A stretch of DNA of 64,000 nucleotides from Geoalkalibacter_A sp034189505. Its GTDB lineage: Bacteria > Desulfobacterota > Desulfuromonadia > Desulfuromonadales > Geoalkalibacteraceae. The notes beneath the pieces were generated by a model. That model was given only the letters and a program-made list of their open reading frames with translations, was not told the DNA's origin and did not search any database. The stretch spans positions 9,821 to 73,820 of the forward strand of contig JAXHUR010000002.1 in NCBI GenBank assembly GCA_034189505.1, given 5' to 3'. The first letter of the stretch is position 1; each line of letters opens with the position of its first letter. Made by a program: the position numbers and the translations under genes. Shown piece by piece: positions 30,022 to 39,400 of the stretch.

Positions 30022-30498
30022 TCATTGTCCCGGCAGTATCCAACCGTCCTGATTCAACCCGATATTCTCTATCTTGCCAGCGCGGAGATCTACGGTAAAG
30101 ACATCTCCTCCCATCAACGGAATGAAATATACCAGATCCCCCGGCCGGGGTTTGCCCATGTCGCCACCTTTGGTCTGTCTCACAACGACGCCAAGGCAAT
30201 ATCGACCAGGGGGCGCAGTGAGAGAAAAAGAACCGTCGGGCAACAAGGCGGTCATGTATTCCGGGGGCGGGATGGTCTTCATGCTCTGAAAGAGCGATGG
30301 CTGACAATTCGGCCAGAGGGCGGCGGTTCCGCGGTAATGCTCGATTCCAGGGTACTGAACCTTGCCGGTGACAGTCCCCTCTGACTCTGACCTTACGGGC
30401 AAGGCCTTCAACCCCGCTGCGAACAAAATCAAAAACAAAAATCCCAACCATAACGGAACTCTGGCAGTTGATCTATTGTTTGATATCTTCAAGGTCAC
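30022..30498 (-). CDS. Small secreted carboxypeptidase-regulatory-like protein
   Basis: 158 residues with one N-terminal hydrophobic segment (LWLGFLFLILFAAGLKALP), a signal peptide or anchor. A single beta-sandwich module follows, with PDGSFSLTAPPGRYCLGVV, much like the modules in the beta-helix protein at 34120. It is the last gene of the eight-gene cluster and overlaps the propeller gene by four bases (GTGA). A TTG two codons in has the better ribosome spacing (GGAAGGAG). The function is unknown; it is probably periplasmic or surface-exposed. Confidence 0.7.
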   Translation of the reverse strand: MTLKISNNRSTARVPLWLGFLFLILFAAGLKALPVRSESEGTVTGKVQYPGIEHYRGTAALWPNCQPSLFQSMKTIPPPEYMTALLPDGSFSLTAPPGRYCLGVVVRQTKGGDMGKPRPGDLVYFIPLMGGDVFTVDLRAGKIENIGLNQDGWILPGQ

Positions 30499-31709
30499 TC
30501 CTTCCTGCTCTGAGAGGTGAAGGCGTAGAGTTTGCCGTCATTTGATCCGATGATGATCAATCCTTCGCCGGCGGCCGGTGAGATCGAGATCTTTCCACCC
30601 GTCGCGAACTGCCAGAGCTTCTGCCCGTCGTTCAGGGCGAAGGCATAGAACACGCCATCGTCTGAGCCGACATAGACGGTGTCTCCTACCACAAGAGGGG
30701 AGGAGTCGACTTTGCCGCCCGTTTCAGTGCGCCAGAGGATCGCCCCGGTCTTTCGGTCCATAGCCACCAACGCACGTCCGATGCCGACGAGCAGATGATC
30801 GGGCGCGAGCGCCGGACTCGATTTGGAAAGATCGGTAAAAACCCTGGAGCCATGCTGAGGAGCCGGCGCAGGCGTTTTCCAGATCACCGCGCCGTTTTTT
30901 GCATCCAGAGCATAGACGTGATCGTCACGGACATGCGCATAGACCACAGATTCCGCAACAGCAGGCGTCGCATAAAGCTGGTGGGAAAGACCCTTGCGCC
31001 AATTAACGTTACCGCTTACTGCATCGATCGCGAACAGGGCGCTGTTCCTCAACCCATCGCTGCCGGTGTAAACCGTTCCTTCAGCAAACGCGGGGGAGGC
31101 ATAGCTGCCTTCTGTCTGACTGTCAAGCAGCCAGAGTTGACGGCCGGTGGTAGTATCGAGCGCGCGGATTCGGCCATCACAACCCCCGATAAACAGCTGT
31201 CCGTTTGCCGCGACGGGCGAAGACCTGACTCCACGGTAGCTGATGCGGCAGAACTCACGCACTCCCGATTCGACCTTCCATATCAGCGTGCCATCGGCTG
31301 CATTGAGCGCATAGATGAAATTGTCGGTCGAACCGAAAAAGACCCGTCCTCCCGCGACCGCCGGTGTGGAGACGACTCGCCCTCTAGTGGCGAATTCCCA
31401 CAGTTTTTCGCCTGACCCCGCGTCCAGGGCATATAAATAGCCATCATGTCCACCGACAAAGACCCGCCTTCCTGCCAATACGGCTGAAGACAGTCCATCG
31501 TCAGCGGCGGGGAAAGCTTCGATGCGGTCGCGCCCGTGCCGAGTTGCAAATGTCCAAATCCTTTCCAGCGGCGGCTGTGGTCCATCAGAAAGATAGCCGG
31601 TGCGCTGAAGGTTGCCGCGAAACAGAGGAAAATCCTCAACCGAGGCTCCAATTACGCCAAACGGTGCAAAAAAGCTGAAGATCAGAAAAAAAACAACGAA
31701 GGCTCGCAT
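30495..31709 (-). CDS. Secreted PQQ-type beta-propeller protein
   Basis: 404 residues with an N-terminal signal peptide (hydrophobic 3-22). At least seven blade repeats of the PQQ_2/BamB kind follow, each with a G.vyvGs.dg.lyAlda..G...W pattern (for example VFVGGHDGYLYALDAGSGEKLW). No PQQ-dehydrogenase catalytic motif was seen, so a scaffold role is more likely than enzymatic. It lies 26 bases after the ABC-2 permease and overlaps the small gene downstream. It could position partners at the cell envelope. Confidence 0.82.
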   Translation of the reverse strand: MRAFVVFFLIFSFFAPFGVIGASVEDFPLFRGNLQRTGYLSDGPQPPLERIWTFATRHGRDRIEAFPAADDGLSSAVLAGRRVFVGGHDGYLYALDAGSGEKLWEFATRGRVVSTPAVAGGRVFFGSTDNFIYALNAADGTLIWKVESGVREFCRISYRGVRSSPVAANGQLFIGGCDGRIRALDTTTGRQLWLLDSQTEGSYASPAFAEGTVYTGSDGLRNSALFAIDAVSGNVNWRKGLSHQLYATPAVAESVVYAHVRDDHVYALDAKNGAVIWKTPAPAPQHGSRVFTDLSKSSPALAPDHLLVGIGRALVAMDRKTGAILWRTETGGKVDSSPLVVGDTVYVGSDDGVFYAFALNDGQKLWQFATGGKISISPAAGEGLIIIGSNDGKLYAFTSQSRKE

Positions 31710-31735
31710 GACTAATCATCCGGGAATTATGGTGT

Positions 31736-32521
31736 TCAGGGCATAAAGCGGCGTGTCATCTGCCGCAGGGCGAACAGATAGAAAACCAGCGCAAAGCCGC
31801 CCAGCCAAAACACCTCGACCCACAGGCTCTCACACCATTGCCCGTACATCAACGCACGCGCCAGGGGAACCAGATGTGCAAGGGGAAAGAAATTGACCAG
31901 TGCCTCGACCCAGGGCCCCATCCCGTCAACCGGATAGAAAACTCCCGAGAAAAAGAACATGGGCGACAGGACCAGAGTAAAGTAGTAGTTGAACGACTCG
32001 TACCCCCGCGCCAGCGAGGTCACGATCATCCCCAGGCTGGCGAAAATCACGCCGGCGAAGAAGAGCAGGATCAGTGCGAGGATTCCCGGCCATGGCGCCG
32101 CGATGCCGAAAAACAGAGCAAGGAGCAGGACGGTGGCGCCACTCATCATCCCCTTGGTCACCGCCCACAGCATTTCGCCGGTTACGATCTCCTCGAAGGT
32201 CAGGGGCGCGAGCACCATGCTGGCATAGATTTTCTGATGGGCCATTTTGGTGAACACGCTGTAGGTGGCCTCGATGGTCGTACTGTACATGACCGATGAC
32301 AGCATCAGTCCCGGGACCACAAAATCCAGGTAAGAGCGCCCTTCGATTTCTGGAATAACCGTACTCAGGCCATAACCGAGCCCTACGAAGTAAAAGAGGG
32401 GCTCGCCGATCACACCCACCAGACTGGTCTTCCAGGAGCGGCGCCAGACATGGGCGTTGCGCAGCCAGACCCAGCAAAATCCCCAGCCGAACTCACCGGC
32501 CAAGACACGGTCCCCAACCAT
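31736..32521 (-). CDS. ABC-2 type transporter permease
   Basis: 261 residues, about six hydrophobic segments. Features of ABC-2/NodJ-like permeases are present: an N-terminal cytoplasmic helix (WRRSWKTSLVGVIGEPLFYF), the YLDFVVPGLMLSSVMY segment and the AHLVPLARALMYG loop. Such permeases export polysaccharide, lipid-linked or drug-like molecules. The start codon shares one base with the stop of the ATPase gene (TGATG) and has an AGGAGG site, so the two subunits are coupled. Confidence 0.88.
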   Translation of the reverse strand: MVGDRVLAGEFGWGFCWVWLRNAHVWRRSWKTSLVGVIGEPLFYFVGLGYGLSTVIPEIEGRSYLDFVVPGLMLSSVMYSTTIEATYSVFTKMAHQKIYASMVLAPLTFEEIVTGEMLWAVTKGMMSGATVLLLALFFGIAAPWPGILALILLFFAGVIFASLGMIVTSLARGYESFNYYFTLVLSPMFFFSGVFYPVDGMGPWVEALVNFFPLAHLVPLARALMYGQWCESLWVEVFWLGGFALVFYLFALRQMTRRFMP

Positions 32522-33258
32522 CAGAGCCTCCTCAGCGCCAGCGCGGAGACCACCTTGCGGTCTCTTCCGGGCTGCATGGCGGTCACAGAACCGACGTCTT
32601 TCACCCGGCCGTTTTCGAGCTGAGCCACCTGGTCGCAGAGAAGCTCGATCTCTGCCTGGTCATGGCTGGCGAGAAGAAGCGTCATCCCTTCACGCTTGAG
32701 GCGCAGCAGCATCGCCAGGTAACTTTCGCGGCTGGCATGATCGAGCCCCCGGCTGGGCTCATCGAGCAGCAGAATACGCGGCCGGGTCAGAAGAGCCCGC
32801 GCCAGAACCAGTCGCCGCCGCATGCCTCCGGAAAGATTCGTCACCGGATCGCTTGCCCTGGCTTCGAGCCCCATCTGCTGCAGCACTCGACGGGTGCGCC
32901 CGCAAGCTTCCCTGCTTGAGAGTCCGGCATAGCGACCATGGAACAACAGGTTATCACCTACATTCAGGTCACCGTCCAGCAGGTCGTCCTGAGGAACGAT
33001 TCCCAGCAGCTTCCGCACATCCCTCGGCCTTTTACCGACATCGAGGGCTTCAACCGTAATCCGGCCGGAGCTGGGCCGCAGAAAACCGTAAATCATCTTC
33101 AGCGTCGTCGACTTGCCGGCGCCGTTGTCACCGGTCAGTCCGAAGCAGGTCCCCCGCCCCACGGCTAAACTGATTCCGTCCACCGCGCAGGTCCGGCCGA
33201 AAGTCTTCGTGACCTGGTGCAGAACCACGACAGATTCCTTGACCAGATCAATCGCCAT
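32521..33258 (-). CDS. ABC transporter ATP-binding protein
   Basis: 245 residues from ATG 33258. Walker A is GDNGAGKST, the signature is LSGGMRRRL and Walker B is ILLLDEPSRGLDH, followed by the H-loop region SHDQAEIE. It resembles NodI/DrrA-type ATPases that pair with ABC-2 permeases, agreeing with the next gene. The start lies inside the 3' end of the BtuF-like gene (11-base overlap). Confidence 0.9.
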   Translation of the reverse strand: MAIDLVKESVVVLHQVTKTFGRTCAVDGISLAVGRGTCFGLTGDNGAGKSTTLKMIYGFLRPSSGRITVEALDVGKRPRDVRKLLGIVPQDDLLDGDLNVGDNLLFHGRYAGLSSREACGRTRRVLQQMGLEARASDPVTNLSGGMRRRLVLARALLTRPRILLLDEPSRGLDHASRESYLAMLLRLKREGMTLLLASHDQAEIELLCDQVAQLENGRVKDVGSVTAMQPGRDRKVVSALALRRL

Positions 33259-34135
33259 GCCAGGCCTCAGGGACAATGAGCCGGGACAGAACCTGCAGCG
33301 CCTCTGCGATCCGGGGACCCGGACGGTTAATCACCACCATGTCGAAATCCTGAACGTCATAGAGTTGACTGTCGCGAACCGCGGCGATCTCTTTCCAACC
33401 CTCTCTTTTGGCGACCCCGGTCTTGTACTGAAAGGGATGGTCGATCAGAATCACATCGGGATCCCTCCGCACGATTTCATCCGCGTCCACAACAAAATAG
33501 GGAGATTCGACGTCGTCGAAAATGGGACGGCCGCCGGCCAGACGCACCAGATCGGCCATAAACGACCCGCTCCCGATCGTATAGAGCTTATGGGGGCCAT
33601 CGACCTCGAGATAAACCTGGGGCCGGTCCCGATGGGGAAGATGGTTGACGGCAGAGGCCACCCGCGCGACCTGCCCGCGCAGGGTACGAACCAGTTCGGT
33701 CGCTTGTTCTGTGCGATCGCTGATTTCGCCAACCTTTGCGATCGCAGAGAAAACATCTTCCACGCTGTGGGCCGCCAGTGTCATGCTTTTGATTCCCTGT
33801 GCAGCGAGTGCGTCAATATCCTCTGGCCGCACCTGCTCGGAAAAAAGAACGAGGTCCGGCCCCCCTGCCGCCAACTTGTTCATATCGGGCAAATTGAAGT
33901 TTCCAAAACGCGGCTTGAGTTTAGCCGCAATGGGATAATCACACTGGCGCGATACCCCCACCAGCAGGTCTTCGGCACCAAGAGAGTAAAAAATTTCAGT
34001 GATTCCCGGGGACAGGGAAACGATGCGCGGTGATGCGGCACTTGCAATTCCCAGGAAAGAAAAAACACACATGGACACCAGAAAGCTCGTGATCAGGCGG
34101 AGTGCTGATTTCTTCAATTTTATTCCATTTTCCAT
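33248..34135 (-). CDS. BtuF-like periplasmic substrate-binding protein
   Basis: 295 residues. Signal peptide 1-33 ends in GIASA. The mature protein begins ASPRIVSLSPGITEIFYSLG, the usual start of class III (helical-backbone) binding proteins for cobalamin, haem or siderophores. GGPDLVLFSEQ, GGRPIFDD and RRDPDVILIDHP continue that pattern. ATG 34135 has an AAGGTGA site and overlaps the preceding gene by 16 bases. Its usual partner, a FecCD/BtuC-type permease, is absent; the following genes encode an ABC-2 system. The ligand is unknown. Confidence 0.82.
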   Translation of the reverse strand: MENGIKLKKSALRLITSFLVSMCVFSFLGIASAASPRIVSLSPGITEIFYSLGAEDLLVGVSRQCDYPIAAKLKPRFGNFNLPDMNKLAAGGPDLVLFSEQVRPEDIDALAAQGIKSMTLAAHSVEDVFSAIAKVGEISDRTEQATELVRTLRGQVARVASAVNHLPHRDRPQVYLEVDGPHKLYTIGSGSFMADLVRLAGGRPIFDDVESPYFVVDADEIVRRDPDVILIDHPFQYKTGVAKREGWKEIAAVRDSQLYDVQDFDMVVINRPGPRIAEALQVLSRLIVPEAWHGD

Positions 34136-36417
34136 ACCATCACCTTGAGACCGGGAGAGCGACCGTCTTCGGAAACCTGCACGCGCAGCAGTTGATTGTC
34201 GCCATGGTAGCTGTGCCATTCCCCCGGCCGTGGCGGCCCCCCATGGCCGGTGCGGGCGCCGACATAGTAGACACCTGGAGAATCCACCGGGATAAAAAAG
34301 CGCCCGGAATCATCCAGGGGTTGTGATCTGAAAGGGGGCAAAGCCCCTTCCGGGTACGGCTCGGTGAAAGCGAACGCATAAAGTCCCGCAGGGATCTCGC
34401 CTTCGGCGGCTTGCAGGATTCCCTGAATTCCCGATCGGTCTGAATTCGGCTGAGGCCAAGGGCGTGAATCGCGTGCCTTCTCCACCATGCTCAATGCCAC
34501 CCGCAGAGAGTCGCCGCCTTTCAGAAGCAGAGGATTTCCTGCAAAATATCCAAAGTAATCGCCCGCCTTCAGAGGCCCGAGGCGATCCTCAGCGCGCTTG
34601 GCGGCCAGAAGAAAATAAGAACCGGGCGGCAGCTCCACCGAAAAGCTCCCGTCGCTGGCGGTGCCCGCCGGGACGGCTCCGCGCGGGCCGAACAGATCGG
34701 GACCGCGCAACTCTTTGGCAGACTTCGGATAAAAATAGATCATGGCCCCTTCCAGCGGATTGCCGGCAGCGGATACCGTGCCTTCGACCAGGGCGGTGCC
34801 GTTATCGTCCTTGCGGTCTTTATGCCATGGTTTCACAGGGGACACCGGCAGAGTCAGCTCAAGGGTCCCTCCATCGGGTACCTGCAGGGGGTTGCCTCCG
34901 AAATACCCCTGGAAGTCTCCAGGGGACGGCATCCTGTCGGGAAACCGGGCTGAGGTCCTGCGAGCGACCAAATCATAACGGCCGGGGGCGAGATTCAAGG
35001 AAAAACACCCCGCGTCATCGGTCGGAGCGGAATAGGAAAAACCCTCTCCGTGGAATCCATTTTCCGCGCCGCGAAATACGTGAACCCGGGCTCCGGCCAA
35101 CGGCTTTCCATCCAGAGTCACCTTTCCCCGGAGTCCGCCGCTCTGTCCGGAGCGCTTTCCCGCATTCTCACGGGGTGCCGTCAACCAGGGGGAGTAAGCG
35201 ACCTGGTCGCGGGGAAAGGGTTTTTTCTGATAAAAGGTCTGCGGTTTGTCGAAGAAATCCTCGAAAATGGATATATCCGAATTGCCCGCCGCCATTTCGT
35301 CCGAGGCCTTCTTTCCCCACCAATTGCGGCGCGCGTCGACTTTGTCGAACAGAATATCCTCACTCCCGGTATCGAAACCTTCTGCAACGTAAGGCGATGC
35401 AGCCCCGGACTCTGTCTCCGCCTCCAGAAGCTGCTGCCGATTCCCGGCGGGAAGCAGAGTTTCCACCTTTCGGGACTGATTGTCGCCGAGGACAATGGCG
35501 AAACGGCGGTTATCCAGAATATGATTTCCCCGCAGGAAAGGATAACCGGAATAATTGCAGTAAACCCCGACCCCATTGTCAACGATACGGTTGCCGGTGA
35601 TCTTGGGTGAGACCAGCTTTTCCACCCAGATGGCGGTGTCATTGCCGGTCAGATCGTTCCAGCGGATCTCGGGATGACTCTTCATCTCCACCAGGATGCC
35701 TTTACCGTGCCCTTCGACCAGGTTGTCCCGGATCAGAGGTGTTGCTCCCTGGAAGCAGACAATGCCTGCCTCGCCGTTCTGCTGAATGATATTGTGTAAA
35801 ATCTCCGGAGCGCTGTTGAGGTTGCAGCGCAACCCTTCCTTGAGGTTGTCCTTGACCAGACAATGCGTAAGGCTGAAACCAGAGTTCTGGTTCCAGACGC
35901 AGGCGACGGTGTTGGCGGTGAACCGGCAGGCATATGCGCCCCCGACAAACGCCTTGAGCAGCGTCAACCCTGTTTCGTTTCTCTCCAGCACGCTGTCTTC
36001 CAGCACCAGCCTGGCGCGGGTTCCCTGAATACCGTGGCGGGCGAAAGAGATGCGCGCGTAGCGTATACGACTGGTATGTTCGCTTGTACCATTCAGAACA
36101 ATCCCCTGCCAGTCGCCAGGCTGTCGATTCCGAGCGGCCGAAGTGAACACGACAGGTTCACTTTCGGTGCCCTGGGCGACCAGCTTTCCCTGCACCACCA
36201 GGCTCAGCGGCCGGTTTTTGTGAGAGACGAAGCTGACTACGGTTCCAGGCTCCACCAGCAGGGTCGCTCCCGGCGCAACGACAACATCTTCTTCGAACTG
36301 CAGCTGGCCTTGCCATACAGTATCTGTCTCGATGCGCAGTGCAAAAGCCTCCGTGGTGCCCATGGCAACAAGCAAAGCGATCAACAATAGCTGCCACAGC
36401 AGGCGCATCTGTTTCAT
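34120..36417 (-). CDS. Secreted right-handed beta-helix protein with regulatory-fold modules
   Basis: 765 residues from ATG 36417 (GGGAG site). The signal peptide is about 1-25 (ends EAFA). Residues ~30-350 form a NosD-like parallel beta-helix, with repeated short rungs such as NLEGHGKG-like NLVEGHGKGILVE and NRIVDNGVGVYCN. After a linker, three carboxypeptidase-regulatory-like beta-sandwiches follow (near 425, 545 and 655), each with a DDxGxFxxxLxPGxY pattern. No catalytic residues were recognised. The protein probably binds carbohydrate or protein at the surface. It sits 67 bases after the giant FN3 gene and overlaps the BtuF-like gene. Confidence 0.8.
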   Translation of the reverse strand: MKQMRLLWQLLLIALLVAMGTTEAFALRIETDTVWQGQLQFEEDVVVAPGATLLVEPGTVVSFVSHKNRPLSLVVQGKLVAQGTESEPVVFTSAARNRQPGDWQGIVLNGTSEHTSRIRYARISFARHGIQGTRARLVLEDSVLERNETGLTLLKAFVGGAYACRFTANTVACVWNQNSGFSLTHCLVKDNLKEGLRCNLNSAPEILHNIIQQNGEAGIVCFQGATPLIRDNLVEGHGKGILVEMKSHPEIRWNDLTGNDTAIWVEKLVSPKITGNRIVDNGVGVYCNYSGYPFLRGNHILDNRRFAIVLGDNQSRKVETLLPAGNRQQLLEAETESGAASPYVAEGFDTGSEDILFDKVDARRNWWGKKASDEMAAGNSDISIFEDFFDKPQTFYQKKPFPRDQVAYSPWLTAPRENAGKRSGQSGGLRGKVTLDGKPLAGARVHVFRGAENGFHGEGFSYSAPTDDAGCFSLNLAPGRYDLVARRTSARFPDRMPSPGDFQGYFGGNPLQVPDGGTLELTLPVSPVKPWHKDRKDDNGTALVEGTVSAAGNPLEGAMIYFYPKSAKELRGPDLFGPRGAVPAGTASDGSFSVELPPGSYFLLAAKRAEDRLGPLKAGDYFGYFAGNPLLLKGGDSLRVALSMVEKARDSRPWPQPNSDRSGIQGILQAAEGEIPAGLYAFAFTEPYPEGALPPFRSQPLDDSGRFFIPVDSPGVYYVGARTGHGGPPRPGEWHSYHGDNQLLRVQVSEDGRSPGLKVMVWKME

Positions 36418-36484
36418 AGTGGTTACTCCCGGCATTTTTTGACGTTGCCGCTTTTGTAGCAAAAGTAGTGCCGGTTTTCGGGAC

Positions 36485-39400
36485 TTAGGGACAGGTTGTG
36501 TCACCCACCTGATAAGCAGGAGTCGTCGCCTCGGCCTCGTTGCTGTAGGGGGCCTTATCCGCCCCGCGGAACGGCCGCACCCGATAGCGATAGGTACCTT
36601 CAGGCTCGATCCCCTCGCTGTCAGTGAATGTGGTGACGTTGGGCGGCACGATGTCGATAAGGACAAATTCCCGATTCCAGACCTGAACTTCGATTTCGTA
36701 ACCGTCTTCGTCGTCGCCATTGTCCGTCCAATCCAGCCGAATCATGAGAGAATTGACCGCAGTAGCGTTCAGACCCGAGGCGGTAGCGGGAAAGGTCCGG
36801 TCTTCGCTTGCATTGCTGTAGCCGCTGAGCCAGCTGTAAGTCGCCGTTTTGTAGGCACGCACCCGATAGTTGAAGATGGCTGAGGGCGAGGCGGCTGTAT
36901 CCGTATAAACTGTCACATTGGCGCCGACAGTGGCGATCTCGGTGAAGGAATTGCAGCCGCTGCCGGCACAGCGTTCAATCCTGAAACCTGTCTCGTCGGC
37001 GGTGTTGTCGCTCCATGCGAGTTCGATGGCCATGTCGGACACGGCATTGGCGGTCAACGTCGAAGGCGCCGCTGGAGAATCTGTGGTCGCTTCGGCGCTG
37101 TTACTGGCAGCGCTGGTCCAGGTGTGGCCGAAGAGATAACAGTCGCTGGTTTCTTCCGCCCCCAGGGAGCCGGTGCCGGAAGTGTTGCCCGGGGTCACAC
37201 GTATCTCGCGGATGGTCGCCTGATGGGAATTCTGGTGGATGCCGATGCGCATGACTGAATCCGTGTAATTGGAAGTTTCCTGAACCAGGTTCCAGTCCGC
37301 GTAGTCCCCCCCGCGGATATAATACTGAGCACCAGCCGCTTTGAGCACGACTTTCATCTGATAATCGGTCTGTGGAGCATAGATCTGGCCGGCGGAAGTT
37401 CCACGGCTGGCACCCCGCTCATAGACATTGAAGACATAATCCTGCCAGTACAGTCCGTGCACTAACTGGTTGTTGTTCGGGTTCGACGTCTGGTTGAGAT
37501 CCCAGCCCGCCATGAAGTAATTGACTCCGGCTGTATCGGCGGGTATATGGAGATCGAAATAGACCTCTCTGCCGTTTTCACGATCATAGGTCTGCTTCGA
37601 AAGCAACGCAAAATTCCAGCCGGCCGAAACATCCAGGAGTTGCAAACCGTTATTCTGGCCGATGGCATTCGCCGAGTCGATTTCGACCCATGCCTCCGGG
37701 TCGATTTCCGTGCCTTCGAACGTATAGATGTCCGATTCAATCCTCTCCTCGCTGCGCGGCAAGGCGAAGGGATTTCCGTAATACATGTAAACGCTGTCGT
37801 TGGATCCGGTCTGGACCCAGACCGTGGCTGAGACTCCGTCCGTTTTCTCCTTGATATGGAAGGAAAGTTCCCGCCTCCCGACGGTGTCGTAGAACCTGAG
37901 GTCGTCGAAATCGGTCTGCATGTCGGCGGTATGGGAAACCACCACTTGAAATTTGGCGTTCGGTGCAAAAGAAGAAAAATTGATGGGGACACGTCGGGTC
38001 CAGCATCCGCTGCCGCTGCCGGAGAGGCCTGAATTATCCGCTTTGATCCGGTAGTTGTAGGTGGTCGAGTGTGCGACCGCCGGATCGGAATAGGTCGTGG
38101 CACCCGGCGGCGCGATGTCGATATCACTGAAATCGCTGCAGCCGGCGCCCTCGCAGCGTTCGATGATCGTGCCGGTTTCCGTGGCCGCGTTATCGGTCCA
38201 GGCCAGATCGATGCGGGTCGTATTGACCGTGGTCGCAACAAGATTACTCGGCGGCAGGAGTGTGGTTGTGGCGGAGTCGACGTTGGTGTATCCGCTCTCC
38301 CACCCGCAGAAGGCACTCTTATATCCCCGAACCCGGTAAGAATAGCTCGTTCCGGGCGTCAATTCATCGTCATGGTACAGAGTCGTGTCGGAACCGACCG
38401 TTGCCACCTCGGAAAAGTCACTGCACCCTGTTTCGCTGCACCGTTCGATTCTGAATCCGGTCTCGTCGCTAGTGTTGTCGGTCCAGGCAAGATCGATCTG
38501 AACCTCCGAAACCCAACTTGCGGTGAGGGCGCTCGGATCGCTAAATGGAGGCGTTGTACCGCTGACAGGCCCGTTCCATGACGTCTGCCAGAGGGGACCA
38601 TCGGTTTTTTCCGCACGCACCCGGTAGGTGTATGTCTGTCCGTTGCAAACGGTATCATCCAGATAGGCTGAGGCATCGGCGGGTAATTCGGCCAGCAGTG
38701 CGAATTCGCTGTCCTCGTCGCAGGCCGTCCCGCTCCCCGGACAACGCTCCAAACGATAACCCGTCTCGGAGCCGCTGTTGTCGGTCCAGCTCAGATCGAC
38801 CTCCGTCGTACTGGGGACCGCGGCCGCCAGACCGGTCGGAGCCGGCGGCGCCTGGGTGGCGATTTCGGCAACCGCCGCCGGCGACTGCCAACTGCAGTCG
38901 GCGCTCTTGAGCGCCTTGAGCCGGTAGGTATAAGTCGTCGCCGGCGCCAGCCCGGTATCGATGAAAGCGAAACGCTGGATTCCCCACTGGTGGTGATTGC
39001 CGATCTCCTCGGCGGTCAGGGGTCGCCCGTAAACGGCCACCTCGTCGATGCGGCCGGCAAAATAGTAGCTGCCGTTTGCCCGGCGACCGATATTGACTGG
39101 ATTGTCGCTGGTGTCGTAGTCGATGTAGGCGGCATTCAGAGCCTGGGGGACGCCATTTTTATAGAAGGTGATGCCCGAACCCGGCTTGAAGACGGCGGCC
39201 ACATGCTGCCACTGATTGAGATCGACGGAAACTCCGGTGCTGCGGATACTCTCGCCGGTGTAGATGTACCAGAGATTGTTGTAGTTGACGATACTCCAAT
39301 CCCAACCGCCGTTCTCCGTACTGATGACATGCCGGTAAGTGTTGTCGGAGATCCTCGGATTAACCCAGGCTTCGAAGGTGACCCCAGGTCCGTCGGCGCT

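Noticed and set aside
36418..36720. N-terminal extension of the beta-helix protein
   Set aside because: The added residues overlap the end of the giant FN3 gene and precede a clear ribosome site and signal peptide at 36417.
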